Positions 56,835 through 64,000 of a stretch of DNA of 64,000 bases are shown here, one piece after another. Each line of letters opens with the position of its first letter. Positions within the stretch are counted from its first letter, which is position 1. The DNA lies in assembly GCF_003577475.1 (NCBI RefSeq), contig NZ_QPEP01000002.1, forward strand, positions 58,516 through 122,515, in the 5' to 3' direction. The position numbers and the translations under genes are program-made. This DNA comes from Salinibius halmophilus (GTDB taxonomy: Bacteria; Pseudomonadota; Gammaproteobacteria; Pseudomonadales; Natronospirillaceae). The notes below the pieces were generated by a model, which saw only the letters and a list, made by a program, of their open reading frames with translations, did not search any database and was not told where the DNA came from.

Positions 56835-57342
56835 ATCCAGATGGTGAAGCCAACGCCTCGCGCCACTTGGCGAGTTTTTGCTCAAAAGTCATGGCTGCAT
56901 AGGCTGGGCTTGTTGATGGTAGTTTTACTAGTGCTACCTGAGGCGGGTGCAACCCAGGCTTAACAAAATGTTTGTGGTATTTTTGCCATGCCGCGCCGCC
57001 ATTTAAGCCAAGTAATCTGAGCTCTGGCATACCGGCAAACCACGGCACTAGTTCATTGGCGACTTCTGTTTTGCTGTTGATCGCACTATCTAGGCTACCA
57101 GCGCGTTCACAGTGGCTGAGCACATCCCAAAGACTCACACCAGACTGAGTGAGTTCGGATACCCTTTGGTGATAATCCTCTGCCAACGAGCACAACCCTA
57201 GACTAGCCATTATTGGCCAAAATGCATTTCTTGGGTGGGCATAATACTGCCCTTCGTTGAGTGACCGAACACCCGGCATGGAGCCCAGTATAACGATGCG
57301 ACTATTAGCGCTAGTAATTGGCGCAAAACTATTTACTTGCAT
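56833..57342 (-). CDS. DNA-deoxyinosine glycosylase (UDG superfamily)
   Basis: 169 residues. UDG-fold base excision enzyme. Motif A LGSMPGVRSLNEGQYYAHPRNAFWPIM and motif B LPSTSPAY match the hypoxanthine-DNA glycosylase branch (family 6), which has Asn in place of the classic UDG Asp. It would excise deaminated adenine. It overlaps the upstream MarR gene by 10 bp, so the two form an operon. Confidence 0.85.
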   Translation of the reverse strand: MQVNSFAPITSANSRIVILGSMPGVRSLNEGQYYAHPRNAFWPIMASLGLCSLAEDYHQRVSELTQSGVSLWDVLSHCERAGSLDSAINSKTEVANELVPWFAGMPELRLLGLNGGAAWQKYHKHFVKPGLHPPQVALVKLPSTSPAYAAMTFEQKLAKWREALASPSG

Positions 57343-57761
57343 GATTGGCGTAACACACTAGCAATAAGCAGCATTGGCTCTAGTGCCATTTCGATATCTT
57401 CATCTTTAACCATGCGCGCCAATGCAATGGCCTGCTTATCGATGGCAGATTCTAAGCGCGCGACCCTGTCTAAACCTTCGTTGGTAAGTTTTAGCAACTT
57501 GCAGCGTTTGTCCGTAGGATGTAAATCACTAACAATCCAGCCTTGCTTGATTAGTGTTGCAGCTTGCTTGTGTACCGACTGGCGGCTAACGCCTCGCTGT
57601 GCTGCCAGCTGACTTATGGTCATTGCACCATCACTTGCAAGCGTGCGTAATAACAACCAAGTAGGTAAACCAATATGCTTAAGCTCTGGCAAACGCTGCT
57701 CGAGCAAGTCACTTACCTGCGTTGCTGCAATCAGCATCGCTTTATATTCATTGGTATACAA
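57333..57761 (-). CDS. MarR family transcriptional regulator
   Basis: 142 residues. Winged helix-turn-helix: LLLRTLASDGAMTISQLAAQRGVSRQSVHKQAATLIKQGWIV, then the wing DLHPTDKRCKLLKLT, flanked by dimer helices. The start is TTG 57761 with AAGGAA 7 bases upstream; an ATG at 57737 would trim eight residues. It is co-transcribed with the deoxyinosine glycosylase gene and starts 15 bp from the divergent HNH gene, so it may control itself and the HNH gene. Confidence 0.88.
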   Translation of the reverse strand: MYTNEYKAMLIAATQVSDLLEQRLPELKHIGLPTWLLLRTLASDGAMTISQLAAQRGVSRQSVHKQAATLIKQGWIVSDLHPTDKRCKLLKLTNEGLDRVARLESAIDKQAIALARMVKDEDIEMALEPMLLIASVLRQSCK

Positions 57762-57776
57762 AAGCGTTTCCTTGAA

Positions 57777-58118
57777 ATGACGACACCAGCGATTCGACTG
57801 CCGGAAAAACCAGACGCCTGCGAATTATGCCAGCGAACCGGCGTTGCACTCACACGCCATCATTTAATACCGCGCTCGCTACACAGTAAGAAATGGGTGC
57901 GCAAAATGTTCGACCGCAATGAGCGCATCAGCTCTACTGCTTGGCTTTGCCGCCCTTGCCACAATCACATACATGCGGAAATAAGCGAGAAGGACATGGC
58001 GCGCCACTATCATAGCATTGAGCGCTTGCGCAGCGTTGATCGTATTGCCGAGTTTGCTCATTGGCTCTCAAGCAAGCCTTCCGGATTCAAGCCACAGCAA
58101 CGCAAGCGTAAACGCTAG
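57777..58118 (+). CDS. Small HNH nuclease-type protein
   Basis: 113 residues. A zinc-ribbon HNH: CELCQR, RHHLIPRS and LCRPCHNHIHA, with the His, Asn and His residues of the motif in place. The C-terminus is basic (QQRKRKR). No fused domain. The ATG at 57777 is used; the Shine-Dalgarno is poor and an upstream in-frame extension to 57675 would overlap the MarR gene. The role (repair, defence or otherwise) is not readable; location beside a DNA glycosylase is suggestive only. Confidence 0.75.
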   Translation: MTTPAIRLPEKPDACELCQRTGVALTRHHLIPRSLHSKKWVRKMFDRNERISSTAWLCRPCHNHIHAEISEKDMARHYHSIERLRSVDRIAEFAHWLSSKPSGFKPQQRKRKR

Positions 58119-58199
58119 CTTGAGTTAAATCAGCTAGCACGAGCAAGTTCATTGATCTAGGTCGGTATCAAATAGCGCGCATCGCGCAATACTGATGCC

Positions 58200-58817
58200 A
58201 TGATCACACATGTACTATTCGACCTAAGTAACGTACTACTTCGCTGGTTGCCAGACAAGGCAGTCAAGGCTGCAGTAGACGACCCAGATGCTTACGCTTT
58301 GGTAAAGCAGGGTATTTACTGTCACGCCGACTGGATGGCGTTTGCAGCGGGCAAGTTATCGCTCGACGACTTTATGCAACGCGCTAATGATCGAACCGGC
58401 CTAACAGAAGCGGAGCTGAATCGTTTACTTGATGCAACGGCAAACTTGGCCATGCCACCATTGCGTGAAGGCATTCAGCTGCTTGAATCAGCGGTGAAAC
58501 TCGGCATTTCCTGCCATTTTCTAGCCAATTTGCCACGCCCAATTTTTGAGCGCATGCAACACAGGCCAATGTGGCAGTACTTTAATTCCGGCGTTATTTC
58601 AGCCGATTTTGGCCGCTTAAAGCCCGACCCAAAGCTGTTTGACCAAGCGGTGCAAACCTGTGGTTTATCGCCACAATCAACTTTGTTTGTTGATAACTCT
58701 CATACCAATGTTATTAATGCCGTTGCATTGGGCTTTCATACCGAGATTTTTCGTGCAGATTCTGTATGCTACGAGCGAATAAAACATCGCTTGGAGCATA
58801 CACTGAAATGCGGTTAG
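58200..58817 (+). CDS. HAD family hydrolase (YihX-like)
   Basis: 205 residues. HAD phosphatase fold: motif I VLFDLSNVLLRW (nucleophile Asp; the +2 residue is Ser, as the YihX branch has Gly), motif III Lys in GRLKPDPKLF, motif IV LFVDNSHTNV. In motif II a Thr/Ser is not clear: CHFLANLPRPIF. YihX-type enzymes act on sugar phosphates such as alpha-glucose-1-P. Overlaps menA by 10 bp. Confidence 0.8.
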   Translation: MITHVLFDLSNVLLRWLPDKAVKAAVDDPDAYALVKQGIYCHADWMAFAAGKLSLDDFMQRANDRTGLTEAELNRLLDATANLAMPPLREGIQLLESAVKLGISCHFLANLPRPIFERMQHRPMWQYFNSGVISADFGRLKPDPKLFDQAVQTCGLSPQSTLFVDNSHTNVINAVALGFHTEIFRADSVCYERIKHRLEHTLKCG

Positions 58818-59686
58818 CAGCCTGGATACTGGCCACACGCCCTAAAACCTTACCGCTTGCCTTAGCTGGCCCGTTTGCCGCTTTGGCAGCAGTACAGTAT
58901 TACGGTCAAATCAACTGGCTGAATGCCAGCTTTATCATTGCCACCATTGTATTACTGCAAATCATTGCCAATGTCGCCAACGACCTAGGTGATGGGTTAC
59001 GTGGCACCGACCAAGACCGCTTGGGGCCACCGCGCGCCCTAGCAAGCGGTTTATTAACGGCTAAGCAACTAAAGCACGCCTTGATTGTGTTAGCCGTGGC
59101 TACTGTATTAACAGGTCTTGCCAGCCTTGCGACCAGCACGCAAGCCTATGCTTGGTGGCTGTTGTTGCTTGGCGCACTATCTATTTGGGCTGCGCTAGCC
59201 TACACCCTTGGAAAAAAACCCTATGGTTATAAAGCACTGGGTGACCTAGCCGTAGCATTTTTTTATGGCCCTGTGGCGGTGGTTGGCACCGTTTTTTTGC
59301 AGAACAGCGCGATCAATGAACTAGTGCTTGCCATGCTAATCGCGCAGGCGGCTTGGGCTGCAATTGTATTGCATATCAACAATATGCGTGATGCCGAGCG
59401 CGATAAACTGCATGGAAAATTAACCCTAGCGGTTCTTATGGGTTCGCGGGGTGCCAAAATCTGGTACCTTTTGCTATTGACCATGGCAGCATTAGCCTCC
59501 GCCTGGGCAAGTTATTACTTTGCCGCCACCATTTTGCCATTTGCTATTGTGTTCACCAGTATTGTAATTGCCGAGCGTACACTCAAAAGCCAAGGCCGAG
59601 CACTCAATGGCAAATTAGCACAACATGCATTGTTCGCCGCGTTAATCAGTCTGATCTGGTTGAGCGTAAGTATCTGGCGCTATTAA
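58808..59686 (+). CDS. menA: 1,4-dihydroxy-2-naphthoate polyprenyltransferase
   Basis: 292 residues. UbiA-family integral membrane enzyme attaching the prenyl chain in menaquinone synthesis. Aspartate motifs NVANDLGDGLRGTDQDRLG and NNMRDAERDKLHGKLTL; about eight to nine helices. ATG 58808 (MRLAAWILATRPKTLPLALAGP) is preferred; a longer frame to 58766 overlaps the HAD gene more. The RPKTLPLA start is typical of MenA. No other men genes in the window. Confidence 0.88.
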   Translation: MRLAAWILATRPKTLPLALAGPFAALAAVQYYGQINWLNASFIIATIVLLQIIANVANDLGDGLRGTDQDRLGPPRALASGLLTAKQLKHALIVLAVATVLTGLASLATSTQAYAWWLLLLGALSIWAALAYTLGKKPYGYKALGDLAVAFFYGPVAVVGTVFLQNSAINELVLAMLIAQAAWAAIVLHINNMRDAERDKLHGKLTLAVLMGSRGAKIWYLLLLTMAALASAWASYYFAATILPFAIVFTSIVIAERTLKSQGRALNGKLAQHALFAALISLIWLSVSIWRY

Positions 59687-59702
59687 TCAATGGGAATCAT
59701 TT

Positions 59703-60734
59703 ATGCAATTTCGCAAGTTAGGACAAACCGACTTAGACGTTTCACTAATCTGCCTAGGCACCATGACCTATGGTGAACAAAACACCGAGGCCGAAGCGCA
59801 CGAGCAACTAGATTACGCGGTTTCTCAGGGCATCAACTTTATTGACACCGCCGAGATGTACCCAGTGCCGCCAAAGCCAGACACGCAAGGGCGAACCGAA
59901 GCCTACATTGGGAGCTGGCTAGCACAGCGCAGTGATCGCGACAAATTAGTCATTGCCAGTAAAGTTGCAGGCCCTCGTATGGAGCATATTCGCGGTGGCT
60001 CTCGGTTATCACGCCAGCATGTCATTGAGGCCTGTGATGCTAGCCTTAAGCGACTGAAAACTGACTACATCGATCTGTATCAGATTCATTGGCCAGAGCG
60101 CGCCACTAACTTTTTTGGCCGCCTAGACTACCAGCATCAAGCCGAGCATGAGCACATTGCTTTGCAAGAAACCCTCGAAGCCCTTAATGAGTTGGTGCAA
60201 GCTGGCAAGGTACGCTATATCGGCAACAGCAATGAAACCCCATGGGGCACCATGCATGCCCTGCAGCTGGCTGAACGCCATAACCTGCCCCGCCTGCAGT
60301 CTATTCAAAACCCATACAGCCTGCTTAATCGCAGCTTTGAAGTTGGCAACGCCGAGGTAGCGCACCGCGAGCAAGTAGGACTACTGGCCTACTCGCCGCT
60401 GGCATTTGGCATGCTAACGGGCAAGTACCGCAATGGTGCTCAGCCTGAAAAGGGGCGTTTAACGTTATACAGCCGTTTTCAGCGTTACAGTGGTGAGCTG
60501 GGTGTTAAAATGACCGAAGCCTACAGTCAGTTAGCCGAGCGCCATGGGTTAACGCCAACTCAACTAGCACTAGCGTTTGTTAACAGCCGCCCGTTTGTCA
60601 CCAGCAACATTATTGGTGCTACAACCATGGCTCAGCTGCAAGAAAACATTGCCAGCGTCAACGTTAACCTATCAGCCGAATTACTCGCTGAGATAGACGC
60701 ACTACATCAATCACAGCCAAACCCTTGCCCATAA
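59703..60734 (+). CDS. tas: NADP(H)-dependent aldo-keto reductase (Tas-like)
   Basis: 343 residues. AKR TIM barrel. Catalytic tetrad: Asp and Tyr in FIDTAEMYPVPPKP, Lys in IASKVAGP, His in YQIHWPER. The insert PVPPKPDTQGRTEAYIG is a hallmark of the Tas subgroup. The natural substrate is not known with certainty. It lies 16 bp after menA. Confidence 0.93.
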   Translation: MQFRKLGQTDLDVSLICLGTMTYGEQNTEAEAHEQLDYAVSQGINFIDTAEMYPVPPKPDTQGRTEAYIGSWLAQRSDRDKLVIASKVAGPRMEHIRGGSRLSRQHVIEACDASLKRLKTDYIDLYQIHWPERATNFFGRLDYQHQAEHEHIALQETLEALNELVQAGKVRYIGNSNETPWGTMHALQLAERHNLPRLQSIQNPYSLLNRSFEVGNAEVAHREQVGLLAYSPLAFGMLTGKYRNGAQPEKGRLTLYSRFQRYSGELGVKMTEAYSQLAERHGLTPTQLALAFVNSRPFVTSNIIGATTMAQLQENIASVNVNLSAELLAEIDALHQSQPNPCP

Positions 60735-60743
60735 GGAACCACT

Positions 60744-61121
60744 ATGGAAATGCCAAAGAAGATCAGAGGACTTGCCATAGCCTACTACATTTATGGCGCC
60801 ATTGGTCTCATAGGGTTCGCCGGTATCGGCGCCCTAGATTTTGTTGCTTATTTAGTGCAACAAAATGATGCAGCCCTCGCTAGCGATCCATTTTTCATTC
60901 AAATGATTGATGTGATGAAAGGCCTAATCATCTTCTTAACCGTACTGCACGTTGCGGTAAATGTGTTAGTAGGCTGGGCCTTACAGAATGGTCGTTTGCA
61001 TATGCTGTGCTTTATAACCGGCATTCTGCTGTTGTTTGCTGTACCGTTTGGCACCATTCTTGGCATTTTCACTATTATTTGGCTGCGTGAGCCAGAAGTT
61101 GAGCGTTGTTTTAGTTCTTAA
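60744..61121 (+). CDS. Small integral membrane protein, unknown
   Basis: 125 residues with three to four hydrophobic segments (IAYYIYGAIGLIGFAGIGALDFVAYL; GLIIFLTVLHVAVNVLVGWAL; MLCFITGILLLFAVPFGTILGIFTIIWL), polar loops and a short acidic tail. No family recognised. AAGGAA precedes the ATG, 9 bp after tas, so it may be co-transcribed. Confidence 0.7.
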   Translation: MEMPKKIRGLAIAYYIYGAIGLIGFAGIGALDFVAYLVQQNDAALASDPFFIQMIDVMKGLIIFLTVLHVAVNVLVGWALQNGRLHMLCFITGILLLFAVPFGTILGIFTIIWLREPEVERCFSS

Positions 61122-61216
61122 ATCTATACAAGTTAACGCAAGTTACGTGGGCTTGGGCATTCGCCTTTGCCCGCCCTTCAACTTATTATTGTGGTCGTTA
61201 AAAGAAGAGGTTCAAT

Positions 61217-61801
61217 GTGCAAATTAAACCACGCGGCCAATATCATCATGGGCAGCTCGCTCAATCGTTAATTTCTGCTGGCATGCAAACCATCGCAGAC
61301 TCGGGAGCTGATGCCTTGTCTTTGCGAAAACTAGCAATGAGCATTGGTGTGTCTGCCACAGCTGCATACAAGCATTTTGATAGTAAGGCGGCCTTAGCCA
61401 ACGCCATACGGCTGGGTATTAAGGCCGAGTTTGATGCTACGATCGAAGCCGCTTATCAAGCTCACGAAGATGCAGGCACCCGTATGTTTGCCATGGGCAA
61501 AGCGTACCTAACGTTTGCTCGAGAAAATCCACTGTGGTTCGATTTTTTATTTAGCGCCCCAGTAGAGCAAGACGGTTTAGTACCCGATTCGTCTGAAAGC
61601 TTGTTTTTTCGAGCCACTCAGGAAATGTCTTCTCGCAAGATGACAGAAGAAGATTTAATGACGGCAGCTATGCAGGGCTGGGCGCTTGTGCACGGCTTAG
61701 CCACACTGGAGCGACAGCAATTTATTGGTTCGGTTTGCCCACAGCTAGATGACCAATTATTGCGTGCTATTTTTGAAAGAACCTTGCGCGGCTGGGTTTG
61801 A
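61217..61801 (+). CDS. TetR/AcrR family transcriptional regulator
   Basis: 194 residues. N-terminal DNA-binding domain YHHGQLAQSLISAGMQTIADSGADALSLRKLAMSIGVSATAAYKHFDSKAAL contains the HTH. C-terminal ligand/dimer domain of the WHG type (FARENPLWFDFLFSAP, MTAAMQGWALVHGLATL). GTG 61217 has AGAGG six bases before it. It is 95 bp after the small membrane protein gene, a possible target. Confidence 0.87.
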   Translation: MQIKPRGQYHHGQLAQSLISAGMQTIADSGADALSLRKLAMSIGVSATAAYKHFDSKAALANAIRLGIKAEFDATIEAAYQAHEDAGTRMFAMGKAYLTFARENPLWFDFLFSAPVEQDGLVPDSSESLFFRATQEMSSRKMTEEDLMTAAMQGWALVHGLATLERQQFIGSVCPQLDDQLLRAIFERTLRGWV

Positions 61802-61958
61802 TCGAAACACCAGCAAACTGTGCTCCCCTGCGCCAGTTCTAGGCTGGCGCTGCTTATCAGCGACTACCTCACAGACTTATTCACAGCTTTAGTGGACAAC
61901 AAATTTTCAATAATCAGAACTTGTGCCTACACTGATACAGACCAATCTAGGCTGAGAG

Positions 61959-63479
61959 ATGATGAAAACTCTGGTGCAAAGAAATCGTCTACTTTGGACG
62001 CTGATTATTACCATCTTGGTCGCGATTGCTTCACCTGCGGTGTTTTTTGGTGCTGGTGAAATCTATTTTCGCTTCCAGAACACGGTTAACGTCACCGCCC
62101 GTGAGCAAGCAGAGCAAGCCTTTAACGTTCTGCTTCGTAGCGCTAGCGAAGCTGTATGGACGTATAATAGTGAAAGTATCAAACAGCTGATTGATGGCAT
62201 TGCTAGTGATAAAGCGGTGCAAAGAATTTATGTTGAAGACTCATTTGGTGCGCCTTTTGCTGAGTATGTGAGCCCCACCCCTCACGATTATCAGTTCACT
62301 TTGCGAGGCGACATCGATTACGAAGGGGAGGTCATCGGCCATGTCGAAATGGTTTATAGCCTTCAACTTGAGTACCAAGAAGCCTTTAGAGAAGCACTTA
62401 GACTACTATTTATATTCATTGCACAAGCAGCACTAAGCCTTGTGGCAGTGATTTGGTTACTTAAAAAACAGGTCACCAACCCGATTAATCAAATCATTAG
62501 TTCAGCTCAAGGCATTTCCAAAGGCAACCTAGACACACCTGTGGCCCTAGATCGCAATGACGAACTAGGCGCTCTGTCGCAGCAAATTGATGAAGCACGC
62601 ATTGCCTTAAAAGACTTGTTTCAAACTTTAGAAGACAGGGTTGATGCGCGTACCGCGGAGCTCTCGGCGGTAAACACTGAACTCGAAAGCACCATTAAGC
62701 AGTTAAAACGGGCGCAAAAAGAGTTGGTGGAAACCGAAAAGTTATCTGCGCTTGGTGCATTAGTCGCTGGCGTTTCGCATGAACTCAATACTCCCTTAGG
62801 CAACAGCATTATGATGGCTAGTACCCTGGTCGACACGGTAGAGCGTTTTCAAAAACAGCTCACATCTGGGCAAATCATGCGCAGCGAACTGACAAACTAT
62901 CTCGATACCATTACCAATAGCGCAAAAATCATGCAAAGCAACATAGGGGCTGCTGCCGATTTAGTGAAATCATTTAAGCAAGTGTCGGTAGATAGAACCA
63001 GTGAACAAGCCCGTGACTTCGAGCTCGTTGAATATTTGCACGAAGTAGAAGCGACATTACGCCACTTGTTTAAACACCGCCCAGTTGACCTAGTCGTTGA
63101 AGGCAACGCACCCATTCAAATGAGCAGCTATCCAGGACCATTAAATCAAGTCATTAACAACCTAATAAACAATGCCCTAGTACATGCTTTCGAACCCGAG
63201 GATGAAGGTAAGGTGACTATCACGGCTGAGTTAGTTGATCACGGAGAAACGGCCGAGATAATTGTTCGTGATAATGGCGCAGGCATCGCAGAAGAAAACC
63301 TGTCTCGCGTATTAGAGCCTTTCTTTACCACTAAGCTAGGTAAAGGGGGCAGTGGCCTAGGCATGCACATTGTGCACAACCTTGTTACCAATGTGCTAAG
63401 TGGCACAATGAAGATAACCTCAAAAGTTGGCGAAGGCACGACAGTGCTCATTCAGATACCGACAAAAAACACCAACTAA
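61959..63479 (+). CDS. Sensor histidine kinase
   Basis: 506 residues. Transmembrane helix (LLWTLIITILVAIASPAVFF), a ~120-residue periplasmic domain, second helix (LLFIFIAQAALSLVAVIWLL), HAMP (KQVTNPINQIISSAQGISKGNLDTPV), coiled coil, HisKA with ALVAGVSHELNTPLGN (phospho-acceptor His) and HATPase with NQVINNLINNALVHAFEP, DNGAGIAEENL and GSGLGMHIVHNL. Start could be either of two adjacent ATGs. It has its own terminator, and no response regulator gene is nearby, so it is an orphan kinase. Confidence 0.92.
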   Translation: MMKTLVQRNRLLWTLIITILVAIASPAVFFGAGEIYFRFQNTVNVTAREQAEQAFNVLLRSASEAVWTYNSESIKQLIDGIASDKAVQRIYVEDSFGAPFAEYVSPTPHDYQFTLRGDIDYEGEVIGHVEMVYSLQLEYQEAFREALRLLFIFIAQAALSLVAVIWLLKKQVTNPINQIISSAQGISKGNLDTPVALDRNDELGALSQQIDEARIALKDLFQTLEDRVDARTAELSAVNTELESTIKQLKRAQKELVETEKLSALGALVAGVSHELNTPLGNSIMMASTLVDTVERFQKQLTSGQIMRSELTNYLDTITNSAKIMQSNIGAAADLVKSFKQVSVDRTSEQARDFELVEYLHEVEATLRHLFKHRPVDLVVEGNAPIQMSSYPGPLNQVINNLINNALVHAFEPEDEGKVTITAELVDHGETAEIIVRDNGAGIAEENLSRVLEPFFTTKLGKGGSGLGMHIVHNLVTNVLSGTMKITSKVGEGTTVLIQIPTKNTN

Positions 63480-63511
63480 AAAAAGGCGACCTTGGGCCGC
63501 CTTTATTTATC
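63480..63511. terminator. Terminator after the sensor kinase
   Basis: AAAGGCG (63482-63488) pairs with CGCCTTT (63498-63504), followed by ATTTATCTATTT. It also faces the end of the convergent peroxiredoxin-glutaredoxin gene. Confidence 0.75.
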
Positions 63512-63531
63512 TATTTCCTGACTCGCTTTGC

Positions 63532-64000
63532 TTAAGCAGCTAGCCACGCCTCTAGTTCGTCGGCGCCACCGATGCGCTGACCATCAACGAATACCTGTGG
63601 TGTAGTACCCTGACCAGTCACTGCTTGCAATGAAGAATATGAAAGACCTGCACCACTTAGTGAAATTTCTTCGTACTTCAACCCAGCGCCTTCTAGTGCC
63701 TTTTTAGCACGGGCACAGTGTGGGCAGCCTAGTTTGCTGAAAATAGTCACACGCTTAGGTTGCTCAGCTTGGTCGTTGATGTAGTTCAACATGGTATCCG
63801 CATCAGACACTTTGAACGGGTCGCCCGGTTCATTTGGCTCGATGAACTGCTTCTCAATAACGCCGTCACGAACAAGCATAGAGTAGCGCCATGTACGCTT
63901 ACCAAAGCCCAAGTCTTCTTTACCTACTAGCATGCCCATGCCTTCGCTGAACTCGCCGTTGCCGTCTGGCAAGAAAAAGATGTTCTCGGCATTTTGATCT
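63532..64000 (-). CDS. Peroxiredoxin-glutaredoxin fusion (5' end outside window)
   Basis: The frame is open to the right edge, so the N-terminus is missing. The visible N-terminal part NIFFLPDGNGEFSEGMGMLVGKEDLGFG is the distal half of a Prx5-type peroxiredoxin. After residue ~90 of the visible stretch a glutaredoxin domain begins, active site CPHC in SKLGCPHCARAKKAL and GSH site TTPQVFVDGQRIGGADEL. Hybrid Prx5-Grx enzymes reduce peroxides with glutathione directly. The peroxidatic Cys is beyond the window. A frame beginning at 63972 is an internal TTG, not the true start. Confidence 0.9.
   Translation of the reverse strand, partial: DQNAENIFFLPDGNGEFSEGMGMLVGKEDLGFGKRTWRYSMLVRDGVIEKQFIEPNEPGDPFKVSDADTMLNYINDQAEQPKRVTIFSKLGCPHCARAKKALEGAGLKYEEISLSGAGLSYSSLQAVTGQGTTPQVFVDGQRIGGADELEAWLAA

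Overview
The window looks like a chromosomal segment of a chitin-degrading, probably marine gammaproteobacterium. The evidence is the gene order rlmE-ftsH-folP-glmM-tpiA-secG-tRNA-Leu-tRNA-fMet-rimP-nusA-infB-rbfA-truB-rpsO-pnp (a classic gammaproteobacterial, Pseudomonas-like housekeeping run), the carAB-greA block, E. coli-like tRNAs with encoded CCA ends, and three secreted chitin-active proteins with proline/threonine linkers. By eye the base composition is about half G+C. The species cannot be named from the sequence alone. No transposase, integrase, CRISPR array or prophage structural gene is visible.

Layout. 1-4.7 kb (minus): two lipoprotein chitin-active genes with near-identical leaders and a shared promoter motif. 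The first runs off the left edge; the second is a GH18 chitinase of about 1076 residues. 4.8-7.6 kb (minus): ABC-2 exporter ATPase and permease followed by a Tat-exported M15/VanY-like peptidase. 7.7-9.1 kb (plus): two overlapping genes resembling phage lambda O/DnaT and lambda P replication proteins, with no phage around them. 9.2-25.1 kb (minus): the long housekeeping run for translation, transcription elongation, RNA decay, cell-wall precursor and folate synthesis and membrane proteolysis. Within it, a tandem array of partial tRNA-fMet 3' ends lies downstream of the tRNA-fMet gene. 25.2-30.5 kb (plus): yhbY, then a hybrid histidine kinase with overlapping CheR- and CheB-type genes. 30.5-32.3 kb (minus): cytochrome c and glyA. 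32.6-40.7 kb (plus): ettA, a Ppx/GppA-family gene, htpX, glgB and glgX. 40.7-51.1 kb: parC (minus), dgt (plus), small membrane and secreted proteins, a DMT transporter, and greA-carB-carA (minus). 51.4-54.7 kb (plus): an inositol-monophosphatase-family gene, a small palindromic element and a GH19 chitinase. 54.7-64 kb: a mixed set including a META lipoprotein, a solute-binding-like protein, a beta-barrel-like protein, a deoxyinosine-type DNA glycosylase with a MarR regulator, an HNH protein, HAD, MenA, Tas, TetR, a second sensor kinase and the end of a peroxiredoxin-glutaredoxin fusion.

How they work together. The chitinases would cut extracellular chitin (GH18 and the left-edge protein anchored as lipoproteins, GH19 secreted with a C-terminal anchor-like tail), and a TTC-Y-GTGA-type motif upstream of all three suggests co-regulation. 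glgB/glgX handle glycogen branching and debranching. The kinase-CheR-CheB module appears to be a self-contained signalling unit. Several leaders carry structures that suggest RNA-level control (pnp, rpsO, carA). The most unusual items are the tRNA-fMet repeat array, which resembles the E. coli tyrT/rtT repeats, and the lambda O/P-like pair as a possible chromosomal helicase-loading system.
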